NCBI RefSeq assembly: GCF_036588685.1
Contig: NC_086375.1
Span: 63,197,314 to 63,261,313, forward strand
Length of the DNA stretch: 64,000 bases
Direction of reading: 5' to 3'
Origin: Mytilus trossulus
Lineage: Eukaryota > Mollusca > Bivalvia > Mytilida > Mytilidae
Part shown: positions 1-10,589 of the stretch, in pieces
Numbering within the stretch: the first letter of the stretch is position 1
Layout of the letters: every line of letters starts with the position of its first letter
Notes under the pieces: model-generated
What the model was told of the DNA's origin: nothing
Database searches by the model: none
Seen by the model: the letters and a program-made list of their open reading frames with translations, nothing else
Program-made: the position numbers and the translations under genes

Positions 1-277
1 ACTACATCAAAGCATATACACAGACTGTCAGTTAAAAGAACTTGATTCAGAGCTGCAATATTATTTTTTGAAACCTATTTAATTATTTGTTATTCATGTA
101 TCGGGGATGTATCATTAACAACGATGCCTTTCATTTACCTTTCCCCTCATGTTCAAGATAAATGGTTGGTGCTTTGGTATTATATAGAGCTCTATATATC
201 TCCCCTATTATTTCCATATGAATATTCGTAGGTTTGATCACTTTAGAATGTGTGGTCCTGCTTATATATATATATAG
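1..277. other. No feature recognised
   Basis: AT-rich sequence with TA dinucleotide runs near 260-275. I see no coding exon or recognisable repeat here. Confidence 0.4.
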
Positions 278-606
278 TTATAGGGGGAGGGCTGAAATCT
301 CACAAACATGTTTAACCCCGCCGCATTTTTGCGCCTGTCCCAAGTCAGGAGCCTCTGGCCTTTGTTAGTCGTGTATTATTTTAATTTTAGTTTCTTGTGT
401 ACAATTTGGAAATAAGTATGGCGTTCATTATCACTGAACTAGTATATATTTGTTAAGGGGCCAGTTGAAGGACGCCTCAGGGTGCGGGAATTTCTCGCTA
501 CATTGACTGAGACCTGTTGGTGACCTGTTGGTGACCTTCTGCTGTTGTTTTTTTCTTTGGTCGGGTAGTTGTCTCTTTGACAAATTTACAATTTCCATTC
601 ACAATT
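278..606 (+). repeat. Interspersed repeat family R1, copy 1
   Basis: Contains the blocks CATGTTTAACCCCGCC, GCGCCTGTCCCAAGTCAGGA, CTTGTGTACAATTTGGA and TTGTCTCTTTGAC in that order. The same ordered blocks recur inverted at 3826-4165, as a fragment at 55114-55200 (minus) and at 62280-62656 (plus). It is a dispersed non-coding element of a kind common in mussel genomes. Class is not resolved. Confidence 0.75.
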
Positions 607-616
607 TTATTTAAGA

Positions 617-765
617 ATTGAATGCTTCTTTTTGTAAATTTATTGGGGTGTAAAAGCGTTGACCGAAGTACATTTTGTATGAAGCGCGGAAGCGCTTCAT
701 TCTAAAAATGTACGCACGGTCAACGCTTTTACAACCCTATAAAGTTACAAAAAGAAGCATTCAAT
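617..765. repeat. Fold-back element (long imperfect hairpin)
   Basis: The outer arms are ATTGAATGCTTCTTTTTGTAA and its reverse complement at the other end. Inner arms GTAAAAGCGTTGACC and GGTCAACGCTTTTAC also pair, and the centre is GAAGCGCGGAAGCGCTTC. The whole 149 bp can fold into one long stem, as expected of a small fold-back MITE. Confidence 0.65.
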
Positions 766-1469
766 ACTTATAATTACATTTTTTAGCTAGGATTATAAAA
801 ACACGATTTTCAAGAAGTTTAATTTTTAAATTCACCTGTGCACTATATTGTGGAACCTCGTATCATCATGAATGAAATGTTATTGTCTCATGCAATTGCT
901 TACGGAATAACATGTGATGTGCAATTAGCCAACCAGAATAACGTATTATAATGAAACATACATCTAATGTAATTATTACAAAATGATAAATAAAAATGTT
1001 CTTCAATTTGAGACGTATAGTGTGTATATAAGCATTTTTTTTACGAACGTATTTTGAAATATTTTTGAATGAGTCGAATTAGGAAAACTCAAATGTCTTG
1101 AAAAGATATTTCTTTAAGTTGCTATGTATATTTGTGAGGAAGATTTTTTTAATAAAGACTTTTAGATTATAATGTACAAAAAAAAGATGAGAAAATAACT
1201 ATATGCAGTAATTAAACTCCGACAGTAATTAAGATGGATGAACATCTATATCCTTGCTGATTGAGAGAGGAATTCTCCTTTTTTATCATACATATATTAT
1301 CTGTAGTATTACCAAATTTTCATAGACTGATCGATTTCCAAGCATCTAATAGTAAGCATCTATTGATCTGTTCACGATTCCAATAATTTATTCATAACAT
1401 CCGCCATTTAAAGAATAGATGGAACTGTGTATTGATTATACCAACCATGTGTATCTGTGATTGTAAATA
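766..1469. other. Upstream region of the BTB gene
   Basis: AT-rich, with no exon or repeat I can identify. It should hold the promoter of the gene starting at 1470, but I cannot point to a convincing TATA box. An in-frame TAA lies two codons upstream of the ATG. Confidence 0.35.
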
Positions 1470-3524
1470 ATGTCACGTTACATGAAAGCAGAGAAGAAAC
1501 AATTTTCAAAAAATGTTCATGACTTTATTATTCGTCCATTGTTGAGACAGCGGCAGACAGGAGAACTATGCGATATCACATTAGTAATTAACGGGAAAAA
1601 ATTCAGTGCACATCGTTCCATTCTTGGATTATGGAGTCCATATTTCCTTTCAATGTTTACATGCGAGATGAGAGAAAAGTCTTTGGAGGAAATAGATCTG
1701 ACGGAATCCCTTGTATTAGATGATGACGATGTATTTGGTCTAGTTTTAGATTACATGTATACAGGATCGCTGACCATCTGCATTGAGAATGTAGAAGCAG
1801 TATTAAGAATCTCAGACTTTCTTCTTTTGGATGATGTGAAGGAATACTGCAGACAATTCTACATTGACTTAGGTAATTTGGACTTGTCAAATTGTCTCAG
1901 GGTCAGATTTTTAGCTGAAACCCATAATTTACTAGATGTTTGCAATGCATGCCAGAAGATGATTGAGTCTCGCTTTCATGACTATCTTATTTTTCAGCCT
2001 GATATCATAGAATTACCCCCACAGTATTTTTTCCAGTTACTGGAGGATCCAAGAAACGTGATTCACTCGAATTATTCTGCCCTCAAGAAACTTATTCAAA
2101 AATGGGTTGATTTCGATCGAGCTACACGAATAGATTTTCATGAAGACTTAAGCGCATGCATCAAACTTTGGGTATGTGACTCAACAGACACTCCGAGTAC
2201 TATGCTGTCTTTCGGTTGCATGGATTTCTATAAAAGTGAAATATCTATGCAATCTTCGCTTACGGACGTTAATCGTAAGGCCAAAGGGTATGTTCTTCTA
2301 TCTCAAGTGCGAGATAATGTCATGCACGGTTCTTTTGGAATGCAAGAAGATCCAAAACCAGTTTTATATAGTGTAGTCTGTAATCAAGGTATGAAATATA
2401 TTAAGATGCTTGTTTATAGTGTTTTTGACAGAAAATGGTACAGCTTCCCTATACCAGGAGAAAAACTATCACATTTAATCCCAACAAGACAGACCGTTTG
2501 TAGTCTTGTATCTTACAGAAGTTGCTTATATATGTATTTATGTTCTAGTTTTCCGTATCCCACTGATATGTTGAAGATAAATATATTGATGATAGATATG
2601 CTGAAAGGAGCTCCCGTTCTCTATTCATTCCGTACCACAGATTTCTACAACCCCAGCTACCGGACTACCTTAACGAACTATAGATCCGTCCCTCCGGCTA
2701 TTGTAGCTTGTAATCACCACCTATATATTGTTGGCAACAGAGAAGGAACAGGGAATATCTTTATGTGCAATACAACTAATCAGCAGTACAAATGTTTTCA
2801 AATTCCCGGTGCTCGTTTTATCAGTCTCGCCAGAGCTGTTGTTAAGAATGATCGGTTCATATTTCTTTGGTTTAGACATAGAACTGGCCCATCAGAAGAA
2901 TTCAGTATCAAGAAAAATATTGGATTCGTTATGTTTGATTCTAAAAATAGAATTTTCAATTCTTGGGAAATATCTCCTCCTGAGATTTCTTATGATGATT
3001 TTTCATCTCCATACACTTTGTGTGTAAGAGACGAGACGGTTTTAATTTATCACCCTGGTAAACCAGCACTTGTTCTAGATGAAGTAAGATACAAGTGGAT
3101 CATATCGTTAAGAAAAGTTCCATCCTTAGAGTTAACCAAATACGCAGATGCATATGGCTTTCACCTACACGTGGCAACAAACAATGGGATATTTGTTTTA
3201 GAAAACGATGCACCATTTACTACCTCAATGTACGAAATAAATGAAACGTTTCCTCACCCGATCGTTCACGTTCCTCCACCAATAGATAATTTATCTTTAG
3301 TTGCGGCTGGATATTTATCAAGTCAAGATTTAAACGGACTTGAAGTATTTGATAAATATGACGAATGCTATGCAAATGCTCTTCATGTAACAATGAAACT
3401 GTCCGAACCAGAAACCGAAGATAGCGGAACCTCGCCTTCGGACCGTGACTCGGAGAACGATTTTGAATATGATGAGGATATATATGACTATGACTACGAC
3501 CTGACGGGTGAATACGGGTTCTGA
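1470..3524 (+). CDS. BTB/POZ-BACK kelch-like protein (intronless)
   Basis: A 684-residue single-exon ORF. The first ATG is preceded by an in-frame TAA at 1464, so this start is well supported. Residues about 30-131 form a BTB/POZ domain: the GELCDITLVINGKKFSAHRS strand/loop, the LWSPYF helix and the LDYMYTGSL signature. Residues about 135-235 fit a BACK domain. The remainder resembles a degenerate kelch beta-propeller, with scattered W and Y positions but without clear GG/YxxxxW kelch repeats. The last 40 residues are strongly acidic (E/D/Y-rich). Proteins of this family usually act as substrate adaptors for Cullin-3 ubiquitin ligases in the cytosol or nucleus. That role is inferred from the family. 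Inverted R1 repeats lie on both sides. The lack of introns could mean a retrogene origin. Confidence 0.9.
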   Translation: MSRYMKAEKKQFSKNVHDFIIRPLLRQRQTGELCDITLVINGKKFSAHRSILGLWSPYFLSMFTCEMREKSLEEIDLTESLVLDDDDVFGLVLDYMYTGSLTICIENVEAVLRISDFLLLDDVKEYCRQFYIDLGNLDLSNCLRVRFLAETHNLLDVCNACQKMIESRFHDYLIFQPDIIELPPQYFFQLLEDPRNVIHSNYSALKKLIQKWVDFDRATRIDFHEDLSACIKLWVCDSTDTPSTMLSFGCMDFYKSEISMQSSLTDVNRKAKGYVLLSQVRDNVMHGSFGMQEDPKPVLYSVVCNQGMKYIKMLVYSVFDRKWYSFPIPGEKLSHLIPTRQTVCSLVSYRSCLYMYLCSSFPYPTDMLKINILMIDMLKGAPVLYSFRTTDFYNPSYRTTLTNYRSVPPAIVACNHHLYIVGNREGTGNIFMCNTTNQQYKCFQIPGARFISLARAVVKNDRFIFLWFRHRTGPSEEFSIKKNIGFVMFDSKNRIFNSWEISPPEISYDDFSSPYTLCVRDETVLIYHPGKPALVLDEVRYKWIISLRKVPSLELTKYADAYGFHLHVATNNGIFVLENDAPFTTSMYEINETFPHPIVHVPPPIDNLSLVAAGYLSSQDLNGLEVFDKYDECYANALHVTMKLSEPETEDSGTSPSDRDSENDFEYDEDIYDYDYDLTGEYGF

Positions 3525-3825
3525 ACTTATTATGTATATTATGTTATATTATAACTAAGCCGATATATTAGAAAATTACAAATATATTCCTACTACGTAT
3601 TACTGATTTTTGTTTGTATAGAAACATCCGATTTAAGGAAGTTTGCTTCTCAGTTTCAAAACAATTAACTTTTCAAAACACTAGTATATATTGATAGGGG
3701 ATTAATGAAGGAATCAAAAGAACAAACAAAAATATAAAGGTCAATATGCTTGTTTTCGAGATATTAGCCATTGCAATTTTGGCTAGAAAATGTTGTCTCT
3801 TGACTTATCATAGCTTTATCATTTA
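3525..3825. other. 3' flank of the BTB gene
   Basis: AT-rich sequence. No clean AATAAA close to the stop and no other feature recognised. Confidence 0.35.
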
Positions 3826-4165
3826 CAATAAAATTGAGAATGGAAATGGGGAATATGTCAAAGAGACAACAACCCGACCAAATAAAAAAACCAACAGCAG
3901 AAGGTCACCAACAGGTCTTCAATGTAGCGAGAAATTCCCACACCCGGAGGCGTCCTTTAGCTGGCCCCTAAACAAATATATACTAGTTCAGTGATAATGA
4001 ACGCCATACTAATTTCCAAATTGTACACAAGAAACTAAAATTAAAATAAAACAAGACTAACAAAGGCCAGAGGCTCCTGACTTGGGACAGGCGCAAAAAT
4101 GCGGCGGGGTTAAACATGTTTGTGAGATCTCAACCCTCCCCCCTATACCTCTAACCAATGTAGAA
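3826..4165 (-). repeat. Interspersed repeat family R1, copy 2 (inverted)
   Basis: Reverse-complement counterpart of 278-606. It carries GTCAAAGAGACAACAACCCG, TCCAAATTGTACACAAG, TCCTGACTTGGGACAGGCGC and GGCGGGGTTAAACATG in reversed order. With copy 1 it brackets the intronless BTB gene. Confidence 0.75.
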
Positions 4166-5115
4166 AAATAAAAGTTTAGGTTCTCAAAATTTATCAAAAT
4201 TAATTATTTAAAATTTTACAGATGGCTTATCATAATACAGGTAAAAGATTTATAAAAAGAAAAATGGGGGTCAATGGGCATTTTTTAAGGCATTTAAATG
4301 GATGAACGCAGAGGATTCCGAAAATTGACAAAAATTTCAAAACATGACAAGGAAGCCTCGTTAGTCATCCTTTTCTCATCCTGAAAAATCACATTATTTT
4401 TTAAACTTTATTCGTACTATTTAGAAAAAGGGATACGCAACAGCCAGTTAATACCAAATTCTACAATGAACAAAAACAATCATTAAGATATTAATTAAAA
4501 CAACCACTGACAGGATTTCTGAACTACATGTACTACAAACATGTGTATATTTGGCGGAGTTGCAGCTCAGAAGTACAAGTATTTATTAATATTTCTATTT
4601 GGTTCATCTTGTAGATTTTTGATCAATTTCTCGCTTACAACAAAAGATTAAACAGTAAAAAAAACAAGCATCTAAAGCTGGAAGACATGGACATCAAATC
4701 AAACGCCAACAAAACTAGTTGATCGGATGAGAGAAAAACAAGATAACAAACTAACAAGAGCCAAACACACACGAAAGCACAAAGTACAAAGTAACGGAAA
4801 TAAAAAAAAAAACTCAACAAAAAACAACAACCAAAGAATGATTGATTGACGATTGCTTTACGCCGCATCAGCACAAAAAGGCTGATACAGCGCCGAACAC
4901 TAAGAAACAATACAAAGACAGCAAACATTTTTTGCAGTGTATTACTATTATTTAGAAAACTGTTGGAGCTAGGTTTAAAGTTTGAAATGTACAGCATCAT
5001 GGCAAGTATTATCTACTTTAAAATTATCAAAAAAATCTAAGACCCTTTGTTGGGTTTTTGCCCGTGAAATGTTAGTGTGTATCACCTCTCAGATTTATCC
5101 GTTATGTTCAAAACT
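4166..5115. other. No gene recognised
   Basis: AT-rich. The longest open frame (minus strand, about 4635-5000) is low-complexity F/L/S and has no family signature. I treat it as non-coding. Confidence 0.4.
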
Positions 5116-5375
5116 GTGAAAGCTAGGATAAAAGTTTTTGTGTTAAAGAGGGGCGAAAGATACCAGAGAAACAGTCAAACTCATAAATCGAAAATAAACA
5201 GATAAAGCGATGGCCAAAAAAGAAAAAAAAAACCAGACAAATATTAGTACACACGAAACAATATAGAATACTTTAAAGACTGAGCAACACGAACCCCATA
5301 AAAAATTGGAGGTGATCTCAGGGGTGGTAAGCAAATCCTGCTTCACATGTGGCACCCGTCGTGTTGCTCATGTAA
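5116..5375 (-). repeat. Interspersed repeat (GATCTCA/CACATGTGGC family)
   Basis: Read on the minus strand it contains CCACATGTG, GAGATCACC, GGGGTTCGTGTTG, TTTATGAGTTTGACTGT and TATCTTTCGCCCCTC. The same blocks occur at 23500-23603 plus 24835-24975, where a MITE interrupts them. This copy therefore serves as an empty-site comparison for that insertion. A further worn fragment lies near 41640-41700. Confidence 0.7.
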
Positions 5376-6657
5376 TTACAAATCCGGTAAATAGTCTGTA
5401 ATTCTGTAATATTCACGTTTTCGAGTCTGCAATTTTTCTTTCATTTTGAAAACTTATGAATACATTTATGTAATAAAACTAACGATAAAACACTTAATAA
5501 ACCAGACAAACCAAAAGCAAATCTAAAATGATTTTATTGCTGCGCTTCATCTGAAAGTCACAATAAAACTGTCAAAACAGAGTAAAAGCTCACACTCCAC
5601 TGTATGTTCAAGAACTAGTCCGAGCATAATTCTTTGCTTAATTTTAATCACGATACAACTGTGTATTGAAGATCACAACATAATACAGAATATACATGCA
5701 CATTTAGACAACCACGTATACACCAAAATGAAGATCTATGAAAAGGGAAAATAATGTTAGTGGATTATATAACAATATCGAAAAGCAAACCGGCCCAAAT
5801 GAGACAATGAAGAAGTACACACAGTAAGAGAAGTTAATATCTCTAGAACCATAAAAATGTAAGAGAATACGCAACAAGCATGTAGGACGCAACTTTTTCA
5901 AGACAGCATAAGAAAAAAACTTAATAAAAAGGAAATGAAAGGATATAAAGTGACCTAATGATTGGGCAGCGTCATTTTGGCGGCTACATGTTATACACAT
6001 GTTCGTGTTTCATGACGTGGTAAATAAAAACGATAGCGTACGTAAAGAAAGGTAAGACTACAATTGCTAAGAAAAATGTCCGGTCCCCAAATACCTATCA
6101 ATTCCTTGCCAAAGACAAAATTTTAATATAACACATGTGTAAATATATATACATGCATTTTGCTAAAGATAGAGATCGATGGAATTTCTTCGGTCTATTT
6201 ATATTAGAGTTTCCTCAAAGACGTACCTTTTTATTATGCTTAGCAATCTATGTCATCGTAACTTCTCTTTCATGGCTAATAGTCAGCTTTTACCTCGGTG
6301 ACTACAGTCAAATAATGCCGATCTACTTATCAATAAAAAGTTTTAATTTTTTCGTACTGGAACAATTTCTCAGTTTTTTATATAAATTCAAATTTTATTT
6401 TTACCAATGAAATCAATTACATAAAATGTTCGAACTGTTGTTGTTTTCCGGTTAAAATGGACACGCATTTTCAATAAGGGGGTGCATTTGCGATATTTCA
6501 ATATCGAAAATTTGAAGGAAAACAAACCCAACAATTCATGCTGATTTTGTTTCATTGATATGTTGTCTTGCTCGATATAAAAGCATTTGAACAAATAACA
6601 AAGGGTTTTCGTTTCACGATTCGCCAACTACAAGCTAAAATACTGTTCTAAAACTAG
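5376..6657. other. No gene recognised
   Basis: AT-rich spacer. Short open frames (such as 6135-6410, plus) are hydrophobic low-complexity translations with no recognisable domain. ATGTCCGTTACGCTGCAG followed by GTACTCC at 6664 looks like a possible tiny first exon, but I could not link it in phase to anything. Confidence 0.35.
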
Positions 6658-7040
6658 TTTAAAATGTCCGTTACGCTGCAGGTACTCCAATAGATATTCA
6701 AGTGTTTTTATTTTACGAATATCCTCGTTTGAATAATGGGTGTGATCGCTTAACATATGCCGTAAATGACTTTCCCGTTTCAACATTTACCTACTGTTGT
6801 ACTTTTTCACTCTTTTCTCACTAATTCAAAATTGCATATCTTTTTACAGAGTAAAACTCCTGGCAAAATTATTTAAAAGGTTGCGTTTAATTCCGGAATA
6901 TGTCAATAATCTGGATATTTTGTAATGACAAAGTTATATGACATCCTGCAAACTGACATAGTATCCAAAATGTGAAAGTTAATCAGTTAAAAAAAGTCAG
7001 TGTTTAGTAAAACCCATATATTTTCCGCAGGCTTATGAAA

Positions 7041-7379
7041 GTAACGAACATTTTCTAAAAATGGTTAAAAAATTAAATACAATCTTTTTTGTATTCTGAA
7101 GGAGAGAGTGTTGAGAGATGTTGGGAAAACGATGATAAAGTGCAGCATTATAATTGAAACTTGATATATATCTGAAATTAAGGACTTCCTGGTGTTTCGA
7201 CCAAAACGAAATGTACGTTACTGTAGTGACACAATACAGAAACACATTTTCTTGTCAATTTCAGAATGAAATATAGCTACTAAAAGTTAAAATTTGATAG
7301 AAATGAGAGTATATTATAGACAATTCAATGAAACAACATGTAAACTTTAATAAACAGAAGCAAGTAACGAACATTTCAA
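7041..7379. repeat. Left cluster of the GTAACGAACATTTC motif
   Basis: Three copies: 7041-7055 (+, GTAACGAACATTTTC), 7208-7222 (-, GAAATGTACGTTACT) and 7364-7378 (+, GTAACGAACATTTCA). Spacing is about 167 and 156 bp. They lie downstream of the ORF stop on the minus strand. I did not see the motif elsewhere in the window outside 6.6-11.4 kb. Confidence 0.7.
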
Positions 7380-7402
7380 AATTTTATAATCTTCTGCTCA
7401 AG

Positions 7403-9874
7403 TCAATTTTTATTACTGTAAAGTTTCTCAATTTTTGCTGCATCATCGGGGTTTACTTTAAGCATTCTTTTCGATTTCCCGGAGGGTTGTGGATTTGATA
7501 TCTTGCACAAAATGTCCTTACGGTCAACCCAAATGATATCAGACCTACTTGGCCACTGGAACATTGCTTTCTTCTTTTCTAGAAAAGAGATTTCAATGGT
7601 GTTATCTTCAATATCGATTGTTTTTATTTGACCGATGTACCATTTATTTAAGTAGATAGCAGCCACGTAATCTGCAATGCTATAGTCCATTTCTGGATAG
7701 GTTTCCCTGGCTTCATCTGCAACCTCTGCTGTTTCACCCTCTTGAGTTCCGGTCTTCAAAACTGTTTCCAGCTGCCAATTTTCACATGTAAATTCATCTG
7801 ACAAACAGGTTACGCAATAACAACTTGTATTACGAACAGCAACTACATCATTGCCCTTTTCTGCTACAGCATGTAATTTCATCGTACCTGGTACCGGACG
7901 AAGCTTTTGTTCAGATAAAAGTTTGCTTTTGTTTTCACATTTGTCTTTTGGCAAGAAAATAAACTTGATGCTCTTTAGGCTACATGATTGTGATTGTGTC
8001 CATGCAAAGAAATCATGTGGGTCTTGTATTGCGACTTTCCCAGTACGCACCGCTTCGTCTGCCATTCGTTTACTAGTACCTCCAATCCCATCGCATGGGC
8101 CTTTCCCATGACCGGCCTCCCAATAGTTCCACTTGGCCCTTATGCCGTAATCGAGACTGTGATTGGCAATAGCATTAAATATTGCTTTATTGCGATATTG
8201 AGATGTCGGACTATCCGTCCAGTAATGGATACATTCTACAGTTGGAAGAAGTTGTTTTATCTCTGGTATAATTAGGTCGATGATGGATAGTACAGTTGCT
8301 GAATTGTGACCCATCTCATCTGAGATTACTACTATACTTTTGTGTAGCAGCTCATCCTCGTCAACCTCGTAGTAAACTACAACGGGATGTATTGTCACGC
8401 TAGTCTGATTCCAATAGGCAGACTGGATCTCTTCCACGGATTTGCACTGATAGTTTTCGGCAAAGTCCATATGTACAATGCAATGATTTTTTGGTAGATT
8501 TATCTTCAATTCTTTCATTTGTGCATATTGTGTTTGTATTCTTGTTACATGGTCTTTGAATTCGTTCATCTGTTTTTCGAAATGAGCTATAAATCCACTT
8601 TTGTCAACTGTGCTGTCTACAACTTTCATTGTCATTTTTGTTCTGCCCTTCTCTTCTACTTTAACTCTTTTCCACTGACTAAATACCACATCACTGGCCT
8701 CTGTATTTTTCATGTCTTGTATAATCTTTTCTTGTTTTTCAACTTCTTTTTCTGCATTCAAAGAAACGTCTATTCCTAATCGTTTTACAGCTTTTAATGT
8801 AAATGACATGTTTTGGTGTTTGGTACATAAACATGTGTCTCTTCTTATAAATGATGTCAGAAGAATATTCTTTGGACGAAGTCGTGTAAAGGTGGTAAAT
8901 GACAGCTTCACTGTGGGATGCTCCATCATAAATTTATGGTACAAGTTTGAAAGGTAGTCTGTCAAGATTCTTTTCTGAACTTTCTTAGCATCTGTTTTAA
9001 CATAATCTGCCTTTCCTGGCATAACTCTAGAGTTTTCATCCCTCTGTAGAAATCTTGTTACATTGTATCTATACTTTCCCATCTCTCGAATTCGATAAAA
9101 CCTTTTGATATTGATGTCTTTAGTTGCTACTTTTGCTAGTTTATTTCTACTGAGTCCTATTCTTTGTGCTAGTGTCTTAATCATCCTGTACTTTTTCATG
9201 GTTTTACCCGAGACAATGTTTCTTACTATCCTAGTTCTCATTCTTGCCTGAGTCGATGTTCCCTCTCCTGCTGATTTAATTTCATTACAAATTGTATTAG
9301 CGAAAAGTAATTCTTTTCTGACACTGCTTCTCTGTTCAGCTGATAAGTTCATTTCATCGAGTTGCTGTTCAGTTTTGGATCTTGGTGTACTTGTGTTTTT
9401 GTCAGTTTTTTTTCGTTTCACTCGTTGCAAAGAGCGAGCAGTTGTTCTGTACTTCCTCTTTAAATTTTCATGCTTGGCTTGTAGACTTTTCATTTCGGCC
9501 TTTATTTTAGTTAATTCTTTGCTTATTCTCATTTTCGGACCATTGGCTTTCTTCTGGAATCTCATTTGGACCAGCAGTCTATTTTCAGTAGGAATGACAG
9601 ACGATGTTCCACTTTCATATCCACTTGTGGAGGGTTCAATCTGCTGGTTATTGGCATGGATTAATTCTAATACCTCTTTTTTTCTTGCTCTATAATGTTT
9701 TAGATAATCTCTGTTATATTCGTTTCTTTGCCTCCTCTTTCTTTGAGATAATTGACTACTAGGTACATAATTTTGTTTCCGTCTCTCTCTTTCCTTTTGA
9801 AGATAAGCTTCATTGTTTTTTTCTTTCAGGCGCTGTCTGTATTCTCTCTGAATCTGGGCCCTCGATTTGACCAT
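7403..9874 (-). CDS. DDE/RNase H-like transposase-type protein
   Basis: The ORF extends to 9925 (840 codons), but I choose the ATG at 9874 (residue 18 of the long frame, 823 aa). TTTCATTTACAG|GA directly before it is a strong splice acceptor, so the upstream codons are probably intronic. Positions below use the long frame. Residues 20-90 are very basic and R/K/E/Q-rich; 120-195 is a likely coiled coil. CLCTKH (365-370) is a Cys/His cluster. HMDFAENY (D487), YWTDSPTSQYRN (D571) and WEAGHGKGPCDGIGG (E603, H606, D612) give a D-D-E-like order on alternating strands, as in RNase H-fold transposases. CYCVTC (703-707) is a second Cys cluster. The C-terminal 750-810 region resembles a small Tudor/SH3-like barrel. 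Related proteins appear to be widespread in invertebrates and usually annotated as uncharacterised. Superfamily assignment is not possible by eye. No internal stops, so it may be active. Confidence 0.75.
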   Translation of the reverse strand: MVKSRAQIQREYRQRLKEKNNEAYLQKERERRKQNYVPSSQLSQRKRRQRNEYNRDYLKHYRARKKEVLELIHANNQQIEPSTSGYESGTSSVIPTENRLLVQMRFQKKANGPKMRISKELTKIKAEMKSLQAKHENLKRKYRTTARSLQRVKRKKTDKNTSTPRSKTEQQLDEMNLSAEQRSSVRKELLFANTICNEIKSAGEGTSTQARMRTRIVRNIVSGKTMKKYRMIKTLAQRIGLSRNKLAKVATKDINIKRFYRIREMGKYRYNVTRFLQRDENSRVMPGKADYVKTDAKKVQKRILTDYLSNLYHKFMMEHPTVKLSFTTFTRLRPKNILLTSFIRRDTCLCTKHQNMSFTLKAVKRLGIDVSLNAEKEVEKQEKIIQDMKNTEASDVVFSQWKRVKVEEKGRTKMTMKVVDSTVDKSGFIAHFEKQMNEFKDHVTRIQTQYAQMKELKINLPKNHCIVHMDFAENYQCKSVEEIQSAYWNQTSVTIHPVVVYYEVDEDELLHKSIVVISDEMGHNSATVLSIIDLIIPEIKQLLPTVECIHYWTDSPTSQYRNKAIFNAIANHSLDYGIRAKWNYWEAGHGKGPCDGIGGTSKRMADEAVRTGKVAIQDPHDFFAWTQSQSCSLKSIKFIFLPKDKCENKSKLLSEQKLRPVPGTMKLHAVAEKGNDVVAVRNTSCYCVTCLSDEFTCENWQLETVLKTGTQEGETAEVADEARETYPEMDYSIADYVAAIYLNKWYIGQIKTIDIEDNTIEISFLEKKKAMFQWPSRSDIIWVDRKDILCKISNPQPSGKSKRMLKVNPDDAAKIEKLYSNKN

Positions 9875-9876
9875 TC

Positions 9877-10589
9877 CTGTAAATGAAAGATAATTGTATG
9901 TAGATACGGGTTCAATGATATACATAAAAAGCTTTCGGGGAAGTCGTTGAAGTCTTTAGAAATATTTATTTAGTAAACATTTAAATTTGAATACAAAATT
10001 TCATACGAGGTAAGCTAAAAATTATTTTGAAATGTTCGTTACTAGAGACGAAATGTACGTTACCACTACATATGTGGGAATTGTCCTACATTTTGAATGC
10101 ACAAACTTAAACGTGACGATTGGAAACGTAGTACTGTCATCACATTAGTAATTTCTTCAAGAAATTGCATTCAAGTTGCATGCATTCTTTTGAAGCAGGT
10201 AAGTTATCATAGACGTGATAATTTTCAATACAAAAATATTAGAAAACGTCTGTTTCTGTAGGATTCAACTTTTTATTAATTTGTTATGTACTTTTATTTA
10301 TTCAACTGACATACAATTATGCAATGAAAAGTGATAAATAGACATAGTGATAGTTTTAAGACAACATTAAAGAACTATTTCAATGTGTATAAATAGTAAA
10401 AAGTTCGTTACTTTATATAACGAACATGTCACAACTACAATGTCATTGATTAACACATTTTAAGACATCCATGTCAATTACGATGTATGACCATATTGTT
10501 TGGGTTATTATGTAAACACGGTGATATAATATTTCATAGTTGTGTATTTCATAATAAGAAATGCGTAATAATGTAAAATGTAAACGTAC
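9877..10589 (-). other. Predicted 5'-UTR intron of the transposase-like gene
   Basis: On the minus strand the donor ATAAG|GTACGT lies at 10590/10589 and the acceptor TTTACAG at 9877, two bases before the chosen ATG. The 713-nt intron would carry four of the 14-bp motif copies. Splice sites were judged by eye only. Confidence 0.5.

Noticed and set aside
4635-5000. Minus-strand open frame of 121 codons
   Set aside because: Low-complexity F/L/S-rich translation in A/T-rich DNA; no domain, no splice context.
6135-6410. Plus-strand open frame with hydrophobic segments
   Set aside because: Hydrophobicity follows from T-rich DNA; no family signature or supporting splice sites.
6661-6690. Tiny exon MSVTLQ followed by GTACTC
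   Set aside because: Phase 0 end does not fit the first recognised exon at 11601, and the stretch also matches a diverged copy of the 14-bp transposon motif.
7851-9695. Several plus-strand open frames opposite the transposase-like gene
   Set aside because: Shadows of the 823-codon minus-strand ORF.
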